From Clostridium sp. DSM 17811 (GTDB lineage Bacteria > Bacillota > Clostridia > Clostridiales > Clostridiaceae), in assembly GCF_018861905.1 (NCBI RefSeq), contig NZ_JAHLDU010000005.1, positions 124,001 to 188,000 on the forward strand: a DNA stretch of 64,000 nt. The letters run 5' to 3'. The position numbers and the translations under genes are program-made. Of the stretch, positions 16,349-23,981 are shown piece by piece. Each line of letters opens with the position of its first letter. The stretch's first letter is position 1. The notes under the pieces are model-generated. The model was not told the DNA's origin. It worked only from the letters and a program-made list of their open reading frames with translations, and searched no databases.

Positions 16349-16894
16349 ATGAGAAAAAGAATTATAATTATTACCGGCAGTCCCCGGAAAACAGGAAACA
16401 GCTTTGCAATGACTGAGGCTTTTATTAAAGCTGCCGAGGTAAAAGGCCACACCATCACTCGCTTTGATGCGGCTGGAATGACCTTAGGAGGTTGTCACGC
16501 CTGCGAAGCTTGCTTCAAGACTGGAAAGCCATGCAGCTTTGATGATGACTTTAACAAAATGGCTCCGGCAATTGAAGAAGCGGACGCAATCGTCTTTACC
16601 ATGCCGGTTTACTGGTATTCTATGCCTTCGCAGATAAAAGCTGCAATTGACAAGCTATTCTGCTTTGTTGTTGGCGGTAAGAATATCGCTGGAAAGGAGT
16701 GCGCTCTGATCACCTGTTGTGAGGAAAATGATATATCTGTAATGGACGGTGTTCGAATTCCTTACGAGCGTACCGCGGCTTTGCTAAAATGGAAATCTGT
16801 CGGCGAGGTGCTGGTTCCCAATGTTCTCAATCCTGGTGATATTGATAAAACTGATGGTATAAAAAAAGCGGCGGCGCTGGCTGATTTATTTTAA
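16349..16894 (+). CDS. Flavodoxin-like NAD(P)H-dependent oxidoreductase 1
   Basis: This 181-residue protein has the FMN phosphate loop ITGSPRKTGNSFAMTEAFI, the cysteine-rich loop GGCHACEACFKTGKPC, and the second flavin loop MPVYWYSMPSQIKAAIDKLF. It belongs to the NADPH-dependent FMN reductase group with iron-sulfur-flavoprotein-like cysteines. It probably reduces quinones or nitro-aromatics in the cytoplasm. AAAGGAG precedes the start; the next gene begins 13 nt after the stop. The three reductases of this unit differ clearly from one another, so they are not recent tandem copies. Confidence 0.88.
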   Translation: MRKRIIIITGSPRKTGNSFAMTEAFIKAAEVKGHTITRFDAAGMTLGGCHACEACFKTGKPCSFDDDFNKMAPAIEEADAIVFTMPVYWYSMPSQIKAAIDKLFCFVVGGKNIAGKECALITCCEENDISVMDGVRIPYERTAALLKWKSVGEVLVPNVLNPGDIDKTDGIKKAAALADLF

Positions 16895-16907
16895 GGAGAT
16901 TTTAAAT

Positions 16908-17456
16908 ATGAGTAAAAAAATTATTATTCTGAATGGTAGTCCAAGACCAAAGGGCAATACTTCCGCATTAATTCAGGCATTTACAAAAGGTGCAGAGGAA
17001 GCCGGCAATATCGTTACAACCTTTTTTTTAGATGGCATGAACGTTAATGGATGCAAAGGCTGCTTTAGCGGTGGCAAAAATTCTGAAAGCCCTTGCGTAC
17101 AGACGGATGACATGAATAAAATTTATCCGTTCTACAAAGAAGCTGACATAGTTGTGCTTGCCTCTCCGCTGTATTACTGGAGCATTAGCGGTCAATTAAA
17201 GGTTGCTTTTGACCGCCTGTTTGCGGTTGCTGAATGCGATCCTAACTATCGCAATCCACAGAAGGATGCAATTCTTCTTATGGCAGCTGAGGGTTATGGT
17301 TTTGAGGAAACTGTCTACTATTACAAATCTTTGATGAAACACCTGAACTGGAACGACCTCGGTCAGGTGCTCGCTGGTGGTGTGACGGCTGTCGGGGATA
17401 TTAAAGGCAAGTCTGTTTTAGAAGAAGCTAGAAATCTGGGCGTTACGATTAATTAA
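16908..17456 (+). CDS. Flavodoxin-like NAD(P)H-dependent oxidoreductase 2
   Basis: This 182-residue protein has ILNGSPRPKGNTSALIQAF (FMN phosphate loop), NGCKGCFSGGKNSESPC (cysteine loop) and SPLYYWSISGQLKVAFDRLF. It is more similar to the reductase at 3195 than its neighbours are: both share a YGAD/GYGF-type loop and an LNWNDLGQVLAGG / MNWNDAGKLFATG segment near residue 147. AAGGAG precedes the start, and it is in one run with the genes at 16349 and 17496. Confidence 0.88.
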   Translation: MSKKIIILNGSPRPKGNTSALIQAFTKGAEEAGNIVTTFFLDGMNVNGCKGCFSGGKNSESPCVQTDDMNKIYPFYKEADIVVLASPLYYWSISGQLKVAFDRLFAVAECDPNYRNPQKDAILLMAAEGYGFEETVYYYKSLMKHLNWNDLGQVLAGGVTAVGDIKGKSVLEEARNLGVTIN

Positions 17457-17495
17457 AACAAAATAAAGGAATAAGAAATTTTAGGAGGTATTATT

Positions 17496-18125
17496 ATGAG
17501 CACTGTAAAAGTGTTACTTATCAATGGAAGTCCAAATGAGCATGGATGTACCTACACAGCGCTTTCGGAAATTGCAGATACGCTTGATAAACACGATATT
17601 GAAACTGAAATCTTGTATTTGGGTAAGAAACCTATTGCAGGTTGTATTGCCTGCATGAAATGCGCTCAAACAGGCAAATGTGTGTTTGACGATCAAGTTA
17701 ATAGCGTATTGACTGTACTGGACGATATTGATGCGATTGTAGTTGGATCACCAGTATATTATGCAGGAGCGACCGGACAACTCACATCTTTTTTAAATCG
17801 CCTGTTCTTTTGTAGTGAACCCCGTATGGCTGGAAAACTCGGCGCATCTGTTGTATCCTGCCGTCGGGGTGGTGCATCAGCAGCATTTGACCAACTGAAT
17901 AAATACTTCACGATTTGCAATATGCCTATCGTGTCCTCTCAGTATTGGAATCAGGTACATGGTTTCACCCCTGATGATGTGCGCAAGGACGAGGAAGGAT
18001 TACAGACCATGCGAACACTCGGTGAAAATATGGCGTGGCTCTTAAAAAACATTGAAGCAGGGCGCAAAAACGGTGTTCCCGCACCAAAGTATGAGCCACG
18101 TATGAAAACACACTTTATTCGTTAA
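17496..18125 (+). CDS. Flavodoxin-like NAD(P)H-dependent oxidoreductase 3
   Basis: This 209-residue protein has LINGSPNEHGCTYTALSEIA, the cysteine loop AGCIACMKCAQTGKC, VGSPVYYAGATGQLTSFLNR and a longer C-terminal part with IVSSQYWNQVHG and THFIR. The longer form is typical of flavoproteins that accept NAD(P)H and reduce electrophiles. It is the intact relative of the truncated gene at 11448-11887. TAGGAGG precedes the start. It ends the HxlR-linked unit. Confidence 0.88.
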   Translation: MSTVKVLLINGSPNEHGCTYTALSEIADTLDKHDIETEILYLGKKPIAGCIACMKCAQTGKCVFDDQVNSVLTVLDDIDAIVVGSPVYYAGATGQLTSFLNRLFFCSEPRMAGKLGASVVSCRRGGASAAFDQLNKYFTICNMPIVSSQYWNQVHGFTPDDVRKDEEGLQTMRTLGENMAWLLKNIEAGRKNGVPAPKYEPRMKTHFIR

Positions 18126-18237
18126 CAGTTTTGAGTATACAACACAAAAACAAAGGATACTTACATTTATAAATATATCATATATTTTCTTGGACGAATT
18201 GATATTCATAATAAAGGCAAATACAGTAGGAACGAAA

Positions 18238-18447
18238 ATGTGTGAATTTAAGTGGATAATTTATTCGATTTGCGGAAATAAAACTCGTATACAAGTAAGG
18301 GTCGACACTCTACTTGTAAATTTTTCTCTACTGTCTGAAAAAGAAAGCGATATAATAACAAAAAAATGGCATTGGAAAAATGAAGACGGCTCGTTGAGCA
18401 TTATAAATCTTGCTTCGACAGTAGGGATTTGCAAAAGAAGATATTGA
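18238..18447 (+). pseudogene. Degenerate cysteine-rich KTR-domain protein
   Basis: The frame reads MCEFKWIIYSICGNKTRIQV followed by RVDTLLVNFSLL. Intact KTR proteins have W(I/L)xCPxCGxKTR, an IRxDTxLxNFPLxCPKC segment and then the end. Here the first CP has become YS and the second cysteine pair is lost, and the frame continues into unrelated sequence. KTR genes usually travel with conjugative or other mobile elements, so this is a trace of past transfer. Confidence 0.65.
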
Positions 18448-18478
18448 AAATATATTTAAAATATCAGCCGAAGTAAGA
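18425..18478 (+). pseudogene. Possible C-terminal scrap of an iron alcohol dehydrogenase
   Basis: One frame reads GFAKEDIENIFKISAEV, similar to the C-terminus of the remnant at 14271 (NQKDIENIFRM). The match is short, and it overlaps the end of the KTR remnant. Confidence 0.35.
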
Positions 18479-18601
18479 GGGGAGTGTATCTGTAATGGGT
18501 ACATTCTTTTTGCTTTATATGGGACTATAAAACTTTGTAATTGTGAATAACTTTGAGTTAAGACGAAAAGGAAGGCTTTTCAAAATTTTTTATAAAACCA
18601 C

Positions 18602-18632
18602 TTGACTTGGAGTTCACTCCAGATGATAAACT
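18602..18632 (+). promoter_or_regulatory. MerR/AdhR-type promoter with 19-bp spacer (site 7)
   Basis: TTGACT (18602-18607) and TAAACT (18627-18632) are 19 bp apart with dyad CTTGGAG-TTCA-CTCCAGA; TGGAGT and ACTCCA pair perfectly. It precedes a MATE remnant and, 304 bp downstream, the second MerR gene. Confidence 0.76.
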
Positions 18633-18653
18633 ATTACAAGGCGTTGGATCTGT

Positions 18654-18876
18654 ATGAACAATAACATTTTATTATTATACATATCAAATACATATCTTAT
18701 GATTACGGCAATATCCATTCAGTTCCTTGCACTATATAATGTGGGAGCTGCAATTTTCCGTACTATGGATAATTCCAAACTGGCCAATGATTAAAAAAAT
18801 GTTAAGTATTGGTGTTCCATTTGGTGTGGATATTATTAATAAAATGAAACAGGCTGTTAAACTATTTGGAAATTAG
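18654..18876 (+). pseudogene. MATE-family efflux pump remnant
   Basis: Frame 18654-18794 reads ITAISIQFLALYNVGAAIFR then TMDNSK, which matches a conserved membrane segment of MATE multidrug exporters. Another frame then gives KKMLSIGVPFGVDIINKM, resembling the start of the next MATE half (IGIPNGLE). Most of the gene is missing and the pieces are out of frame. It stands directly behind MerR promoter site 7, suggesting that drug or electrophile export was part of the regulon. Confidence 0.6.
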
Positions 18877-18935
18877 ACAATTAGACAAGTCACCAAATTG
18901 AGTAGTTACGAATAGAAGATTGGAGGAAATCAAAG

Positions 18936-19313
18936 ATGACTATTACCCAAGTAAGTAAAAGATTTGATCTTTCTCAGGATACATTGCGTTATTATGAACG
19001 TATTGGACTGATACCACAGGTAAACCGTACGAAAAGTGGTATCAGGGATTATACAGAAGAATCCTGTAAATGGATTGAACTCGCAAAATGCATGCGTTTG
19101 GCTGGAGTGCCAATAGAAGCCCTTATTGAGTATTGTGTACTTACACAGCAAGGAGATTTGACAGTAACAGCCAGAAAAGAACTTTTAGTAGAAGAACGCA
19201 GAAAACTTATGGAAAAAATGGCGAATATGGCAAAAACGTTAGATAGACTGAATTATAAAATAGACAGATATGAAAAGGCAGAAGTTACAGGCATTTTGTC
19301 TTGGGATAAGTAG
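18936..19313 (+). CDS. MerR-family transcriptional regulator (AdhR/NmlR-like, with Cys52)
   Basis: This 125-residue protein has the motif LRYYERIGLIPQV and SGIRDYTEE, then a C-terminal coiled coil (about 72-115). It is a close paralogue of the MerR at 2685. Unlike that protein it has Cys52 (in ELAKCMRLAGVP), the position of the sensing Cys in Bacillus subtilis AdhR, plus Cys44 and Cys67. This makes it the better candidate for electrophile sensor of the seven-site regulon. GGAGG precedes the start. It could be transcribed from site 7 through the MATE remnant. Confidence 0.9.
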   Translation: MTITQVSKRFDLSQDTLRYYERIGLIPQVNRTKSGIRDYTEESCKWIELAKCMRLAGVPIEALIEYCVLTQQGDLTVTARKELLVEERRKLMEKMANMAKTLDRLNYKIDRYEKAEVTGILSWDK

Positions 19314-19339
19314 AATAAAGATTTGTAACAGGATTAAAA

Positions 19340-19378
19340 TTTCCGTACTCTTAAAATAGAGAGTACGGAGATTTTTTT
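19340..19378 (+). terminator. Terminator after the second MerR gene
   Basis: TCCGTACTCT (19342-19351) pairs with AGAGTACGGA (19360-19369) and is followed by GATTTTTTT. Confidence 0.85.
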
Positions 19379-19414
19379 GATAATAATTTGCACACTATAA
19401 ACTAATAAACATGA

Positions 19415-19813
19415 CTAATTTGAAATTAACGCCTTATTGACAGTTGCACTGTCCACAATTTGAATAAACTTTTTAACTTTATCATTTTCATCAAATTCAT
19501 ATAGATGACAAAAATCAGCAATAAAGGATTTACCTGTTAATCTATAGGTTCCGCTATAGTTTCCATAGACAATAACAATATTTTTATTAAATGTATATAT
19601 ATTGTCTTTGGCGGCATAACCTTCCCATTCTGTTCCCAAACGTTCATGTACATTTTTCACCACTTCATCTGGGCCTATATATATACCAGCATAAGGAAAT
19701 CCCGCAGCTTCTGTCCATGACACATTATCGCTTAAATACGTTTTGAATTCCTCTAATTTTCCTTCACCACTTAACACGTAAGTTTCATGTAATAATTTTT
19801 GATATTTATTCAT
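19415..19813 (-). CDS. NTF2-like (SnoaL-type) protein
   Basis: This 132-residue protein fits the NTF2-like fold: N-terminal helices MNKYQKLLHETYVLSGEGKL, SDNVSWTEAAGFPYAG, and C-terminal strands YSGTYRLTGKSFIADFCHLY. These small cavity proteins include SnoaL isomerases, but no catalytic residues can be assigned. It is the last gene of the minus-strand DsbA/MBL/NTF2 group, starting 4 nt after the MBL stop codon. An SnoaL-type gene paired with an MBL gene is a common arrangement in stress-response loci. Confidence 0.8.
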   Translation of the reverse strand: MNKYQKLLHETYVLSGEGKLEEFKTYLSDNVSWTEAAGFPYAGIYIGPDEVVKNVHERLGTEWEGYAAKDNIYTFNKNIVIVYGNYSGTYRLTGKSFIADFCHLYEFDENDKVKKFIQIVDSATVNKALISN

Positions 19814-19817
19814 AACA

Positions 19818-20639
19818 TTACCCCCAAGGAATTTCTTTCATTACAACTTTTGCACTTAATGCTAATACACCTTTGTTTGCAAATCCTGGATATGCTGCTT
19901 CAAGCTTTTCAATAAAGTCTGCAGAATTTTTACTTTGCTCAGATGCTTTGATAGCAGTTTCAAGGTAATCTATAGTTGCAGTGAGTAACTGATCATCGAA
20001 TGATTTTTCAATTGAACCGTGACTTGGCACGACAATTTTAGCGTGTAATTCTTGTAATTTTTTTAAGTTAGCAGTCCAATCTTCCATTGCTTCTTTGGAA
20101 CTAGTGTCTGCTAAGAAGATGTGAATTTCGTTGAATGTATCAATTCCACCAAATAATAACTCTAATTCTTTATTGAATAAGCTTATCCTGTGATTGTCTA
20201 AACCAACAAGATCAAAGGTTAAACCTTGAAATTCAATTGTTTTCTCAGCAAAAACCTGTGGTAAAACAATATTGGTTGGTCCATTTTCTAAAAGAATAGG
20301 GTTCCAAACTTGTAATTTACCTAATACAGAAGAAGCAATATGTTCTACAGTTGGTTGTGTTGCATATGCAATTGCTTTTGGAAATGCTGCTTTGATTGTT
20401 TCTAGTCCAAAATAGTAGTCTGGATCTCCATGAATAATGAAAATTTTGTCTAAAGTTAAGTTGTTTTTTTCAATGTAATCAACAATTTCTTTAGCATCAG
20501 ATTGAGTGAATTTTGCATTAATCAAAAATGCATGCCCTGCCTTTTCAATTAGAGTAGACGTAACCATAAAACTGGTCTCATCTGAAGTAAATACTGTTAA
20601 TTTTACATTATTTTGTTTTGTTTCAATTGTTTTAATCAT
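19818..20639 (-). CDS. MBL-fold hydrolase with a reduced metal motif
   Basis: This 273-residue protein has the MBL layout: N-terminal strands, IIHGDPDYYFGLETI in place of the canonical HxHxDH, a central GLDNHRISLF, FGGIDTF, and VVPSHGS near residue 209, the latter a usual third metal-ligand His. The first motif keeps one His and two Asp but lacks two of the histidines, so zinc binding may be altered. Some quorum- and stress-linked MBL proteins show this HGDxDY form. A ribosome site (AAAGGGG) lies before the start. Confidence 0.8.
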   Translation of the reverse strand: MIKTIETKQNNVKLTVFTSDETSFMVTSTLIEKAGHAFLINAKFTQSDAKEIVDYIEKNNLTLDKIFIIHGDPDYYFGLETIKAAFPKAIAYATQPTVEHIASSVLGKLQVWNPILLENGPTNIVLPQVFAEKTIEFQGLTFDLVGLDNHRISLFNKELELLFGGIDTFNEIHIFLADTSSKEAMEDWTANLKKLQELHAKIVVPSHGSIEKSFDDQLLTATIDYLETAIKASEQSKNSADFIEKLEAAYPGFANKGVLALSAKVVMKEIPWG

Positions 20640-20767
20640 AAAATTTTATCCCCTTTATACTAATGTGTTTTTTAAAGTATTATGTGTATATTAATCCCTG
20701 ATTATTCATGATCTCAAATTATATGTCATTTTTTAAAATAACCATAGAATTTGAATTTATTTATTTA

Positions 20768-21406
20768 TTAGGTCAATGATCCAATACTTTTTTCAATATG
20801 GGTTTTAACTTCCTCAAATGGTAAATAACCAGAGGATATTAAAGATGATTTTTCATTATTAACCAAAATTAAACTTGGATATGAGCTTACATCTAACTCA
20901 CTTGCAAAGTTAAATTGCTTAAAAGTTTGATCAATTAATTCCTTTGAAGAAAATTCTTTTTTGAAGCTATCACTATCTATTCCGAAATCTTCAGCTATTT
21001 TAGAATAAACCTCTACATCATTCATATTTTTACCATTAATAAAAAATTCTTTCTGTAGCGTTTTCAGATAGCTAAAGCTAGCTTGAGTATCAAGGTTAAT
21101 AATAACATTAATAGCCTTAGAACCTGGAAGACTATCTAAAACTGTATTACTATCTTTAAGCATAAGATAGTAATCTTCTCCAAATTCTTTCCCTGAAAGT
21201 TGAGTTATTCTAACATTATTTTCTCTAATAAAGTCACTAAATCCAGGTGTCATTTCTTTTACATCTTTATTTACCCACATTCCTGCAGGAACAATTGTAA
21301 AATCTACCTGATCTTTAAATTCTTCATAGATTTTTGTAACAACATCGCTGAAGGAATAGCACCAACCACACATTGTATCCATTACATAATATATTTTAGG
21401 TTTCAT
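20768..21406 (-). CDS. DsbA-family thioredoxin-fold protein
   Basis: This 212-residue protein starts KPKIYYVMDTMCGWCYSFSD; CGWC is the redox CxxC motif of the thioredoxin fold, followed by the long helical insertion of the DsbA family. No signal peptide is visible, so it is probably a cytoplasmic thiol-disulfide oxidoreductase, like the FrnE/ClpXP-adaptor SpxH relatives. ASELDVSSYPSLILVNN has the usual cis-Pro after the helical domain. AGGAGG precedes the ATG on the minus strand. It is the first gene after the strong promoter/operator at 21547-21583. Confidence 0.85.
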   Translation of the reverse strand: MKPKIYYVMDTMCGWCYSFSDVVTKIYEEFKDQVDFTIVPAGMWVNKDVKEMTPGFSDFIRENNVRITQLSGKEFGEDYYLMLKDSNTVLDSLPGSKAINVIINLDTQASFSYLKTLQKEFFINGKNMNDVEVYSKIAEDFGIDSDSFKKEFSSKELIDQTFKQFNFASELDVSSYPSLILVNNEKSSLISSGYLPFEEVKTHIEKSIGSLT

Positions 21407-21456
21407 TAAAGTACCTCCTTATTTATTTATTTATTTATTAATAATTCACCAAGTAT

Positions 21457-21479
21457 ATTGTAACCACTAAGGTTACAAT
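21457..21479. promoter_or_regulatory. GTAAC palindrome, copy 1 (ATTGTAACC-N5-GGTTACAAT)
   Basis: A perfect 9-bp inverted repeat with a 5-bp spacer lies in the leader of the DsbA gene, about 80 bp downstream of the -10 box. It is a likely second operator for the regulator that binds copy 2; MarR or HxlR type is an inference. Confidence 0.6.
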
Positions 21480-21546
21480 GTACTTAAAAAAAATATTTTT
21501 TTCTTTTATTTAGATCCTTAATAATTTTTATTACTAGCATCTCTTC

Positions 21547-21583
21547 TTGTAACCATTATAGTTACAACAAAAGAAAATGTCAA
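21547..21583 (-). promoter_or_regulatory. Consensus sigma-A promoter overlapped by GTAAC palindrome, copy 2
   Basis: On the minus strand TTGACA (21583-21578) and TATAAT (21560-21555) are 17 bp apart, a perfect consensus. The palindrome TTGTAAC-N7-GTTACAA (21547-21567) covers the -10 box and part of the spacer, so a bound repressor would block polymerase. This promoter should drive DsbA, MBL and NTF2 genes. Confidence 0.8.
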
Positions 21584-21635
21584 TACATTTATAAATAGTT
21601 TAATAATAATATAATACCTTTAGTAATTAGTAGTG

Positions 21636-22202
21636 TTAGTTAATACTATCTAAACCTTGGCAAACAAGTTGAGTAGAAAAACGGACCATTTCATCTTTAT
21701 CCATCTGGCATCCGGATAGAAACCAGTTTCGCCATAGAGCAAAAACACCATGACTTAAATAAGTCATAACCATATTTTGATGTGCAGTGTCAATATTTTT
21801 GCCAGCAAATAATTTTTTTGAATGTTTTTCTGTTGTAATATTTTGAATTCCTTCTACAAGAAAACGATAATTTTCGCAACAAAATAATCTTTGATGAATC
21901 GGTTGATCATTTAATAATGTTGAAAATGCCGTCATTAATTTTTGAATATCAATAGAATTTTCATTAGAAGTTTCTTGATTAAGTATATCCATCAGACTGT
22001 TTATAATCTCGCTCTGAAGTGCATACAGTATTTCGTCTAAAGAATGGTAGTGTAAATAAAATGTTTTTCGATTTATGCCAGCTATACTAGTTAAATCTTT
22101 AATTGTAATTTTTGAAAAATCCATTTCAATAATCATATTTTTAAAGGTATCCATTAGTAGCTTCTGAGTGCGTTTATACCTTGCATCATTTTTGTTTTCC
22201 AT
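21636..22202 (-). CDS. TetR-family transcriptional regulator
   Basis: This 188-residue protein has an N-terminal TetR helix-turn-helix: RYKRTQKLLMDTFKNMI, then MDFSKITIKDLTSIAGINRK and TFYLHYHSLDEIL. The C-terminal domain includes a YLSHGVFALWRNWF segment typical of the DUF-type TetR C-terminal domain (TetR_C_8-like). GGAG lies before the ATG on the minus strand. It is divergent from the carboxylesterase gene, the most likely target, with a palindrome at 22267 between them; control of the downstream DsbA group is possible too. Confidence 0.9.
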   Translation of the reverse strand: MENKNDARYKRTQKLLMDTFKNMIIEMDFSKITIKDLTSIAGINRKTFYLHYHSLDEILYALQSEIINSLMDILNQETSNENSIDIQKLMTAFSTLLNDQPIHQRLFCCENYRFLVEGIQNITTEKHSKKLFAGKNIDTAHQNMVMTYLSHGVFALWRNWFLSGCQMDKDEMVRFSTQLVCQGLDSIN

Positions 22203-22266
22203 TAATTTTCTCCTTTTTATTGATGTTTTGAAAGTTACGCCACATATGAGTTATATTTGGCAATTG

Positions 22267-22298
22267 ATTTGAAGTACTATAAATATTATAATTCAAAT
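22267..22298. promoter_or_regulatory. Imperfect 32-bp palindrome between tetR and the esterase gene
   Basis: ATTTGAA at 22267-22273 and TTCAAAT at 22292-22298 flank an AT-rich centre with partial symmetry. Its place in the divergent region suits a TetR operator. Confidence 0.45.
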
Positions 22299-22406
22299 TA
22301 CAAGATAAGCAACACGCGAGTAATATATTTTTGAGATGATGAGATGCTAAAAATTAGTGAGATATAAACAGATAATCAAAGAACATAGAAGAAGGAGAAA
22401 TTTAAA

Positions 22407-23888
22407 ATGGTAAATTTAGTTGTTGAGACAAAAAATGGAAAAGTTGAAGGGTTTGAAGTAGATGGAATGTATAAATGGTTTGGAATTCCTTATGCTAAGC
22501 CACCAGTTGAAGAATTACGGTTTAAGCGTTCGGTTCCTTGTGATAATTGGAATGGCATAAAACATGCAGGAGAATTTGGAAATAGACCATATCAGTTTGC
22601 CACAATGGGTGGCATTGGTAAAGATATGAAGACAGTTCCAGAAAGTGAAGATTGTCTTTATTTAAATGTATGGGCGCCTAAACAGGCAAAAAAATCTCCA
22701 GTATTCGTATGGATTTATGGTGGAGCAAATACAGTTGGTGAAGGTTCTGATCCGCATTATTTTGGTGAATCATTTACTAAGGATGATATTATTTATGTGA
22801 ATTTTAATTATCGTGTAGGTCCACTTGGATTTTATAATTTTTCTATATATGATGATAGTTTTGATTCGAATTGTGCAGTATCAGATATGATCAATGCATT
22901 GAAATGGGTGAAGGAAAATATTGAAGTTTTTGGTGGTGACCCTGACAATATTACGATTGCAGGAGAATCAGCAGGTGGGACAGCAGTATATTCTATGCTT
23001 TCCGCTCCTAGTGCAAAAGGTTTATTTAATAAAGCAATTGCGCAGAGTGGTTTAGCGGGGAATATTTCCACACCAAAAACTCAGCAACTTAACATAGGAT
23101 TGTTCATTGAGCAAATGAACATGAAAAAAGAAGAGCTAAATAAGTTGAAAACTATGCCAATTGAAAAAATGTATAGTGCAGCCGAGTATGTTTATCAAAA
23201 AAATTGTGATTCATATCCGGGAATTCTTATTGCAGGTCCAGTTATTGATGATTTAATACCGATGAAGCCATGGGAGGCAATGGCAAATGGAAGTGCGGAG
23301 GGTGTAGATGTTATTTTTGGTACATGCCATGATGAAGGAAGCTTGTTTTATAACATGAAGATGTTTCCAAGAAACTGGGATCAAGTCGAAAAGATGCTTG
23401 CGCTTAGTGGATGCTCAGAAAAGTTAGAAGGATTAAAGAGGTTATATAAAGGTAAAAGTAAAAAGAAGGCAATGATGGAGTTGGGTAGAGACAGGGCTTT
23501 CTGGGCAGATTATATTAAATGCATACAGGCACAGTGCACTCATGGTAAGACTTATGCATATCGCTTTGATTTTGTAACTGTGTTATTGAAATTAATGGGA
23601 CTCAATGCAACGCATGGTTCTGATGTAGGGCCAGCATTGGATATTTATGTAGGAGCTTTAGATAAGTTTACACCGAAGAAAAGAATTGATCGAATTCATA
23701 AATATATGCATGGTGCTTGGGTGAATTTTGCTAAAAATGGTGTCCCAAATGGAACACTTCCTATGCTATGGGAGCCTTATACAGATGAAAAAAGAACAAC
23801 ATTTATTTTTAATAATAAATGTTCTATTGAATATAATCCGGGTCATGAAGCATTTGAAGTATGGAAGGATATTAAAATATATGATTAA
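22407..23888 (+). CDS. Type-B carboxylesterase (para-nitrobenzyl esterase-like)
   Basis: This 493-residue enzyme has the type-B carboxylesterase signatures: EDCLYLNVWAP, IYGGANTVGEG (oxyanion loop), and FGGDPDNITIAGESAGG with nucleophile Ser188. FGTCHDEGSLF carries the acidic region and NATHGSDVGPALD the catalytic His region. There is no signal peptide. It hydrolyses carboxylic esters; physiological substrate is unknown. AAGGAG precedes the start. It is divergent from a TetR gene and followed by a terminator shared with the convergent transporter. Confidence 0.92.
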   Translation: MVNLVVETKNGKVEGFEVDGMYKWFGIPYAKPPVEELRFKRSVPCDNWNGIKHAGEFGNRPYQFATMGGIGKDMKTVPESEDCLYLNVWAPKQAKKSPVFVWIYGGANTVGEGSDPHYFGESFTKDDIIYVNFNYRVGPLGFYNFSIYDDSFDSNCAVSDMINALKWVKENIEVFGGDPDNITIAGESAGGTAVYSMLSAPSAKGLFNKAIAQSGLAGNISTPKTQQLNIGLFIEQMNMKKEELNKLKTMPIEKMYSAAEYVYQKNCDSYPGILIAGPVIDDLIPMKPWEAMANGSAEGVDVIFGTCHDEGSLFYNMKMFPRNWDQVEKMLALSGCSEKLEGLKRLYKGKSKKKAMMELGRDRAFWADYIKCIQAQCTHGKTYAYRFDFVTVLLKLMGLNATHGSDVGPALDIYVGALDKFTPKKRIDRIHKYMHGAWVNFAKNGVPNGTLPMLWEPYTDEKRTTFIFNNKCSIEYNPGHEAFEVWKDIKIYD

Positions 23889-23899
23889 TTAATAAATAA

Positions 23900-23945
23900 A
23901 AGGAATACTCAGAGCAATGTAAGCGCTTTGAGTATTCCTTTTTCT
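23900..23945. terminator. Terminator between the convergent esterase and transporter genes
   Basis: AAGGAATACTCA (23900-23911) pairs with TGAGTATTCCTT (23929-23940), followed by TTTTC; AAA precedes it, so it may act both ways. Confidence 0.85.
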
Positions 23946-23981
23946 ATTTAAAGGGGGAATAACTTCAGATGAATTGTTACT

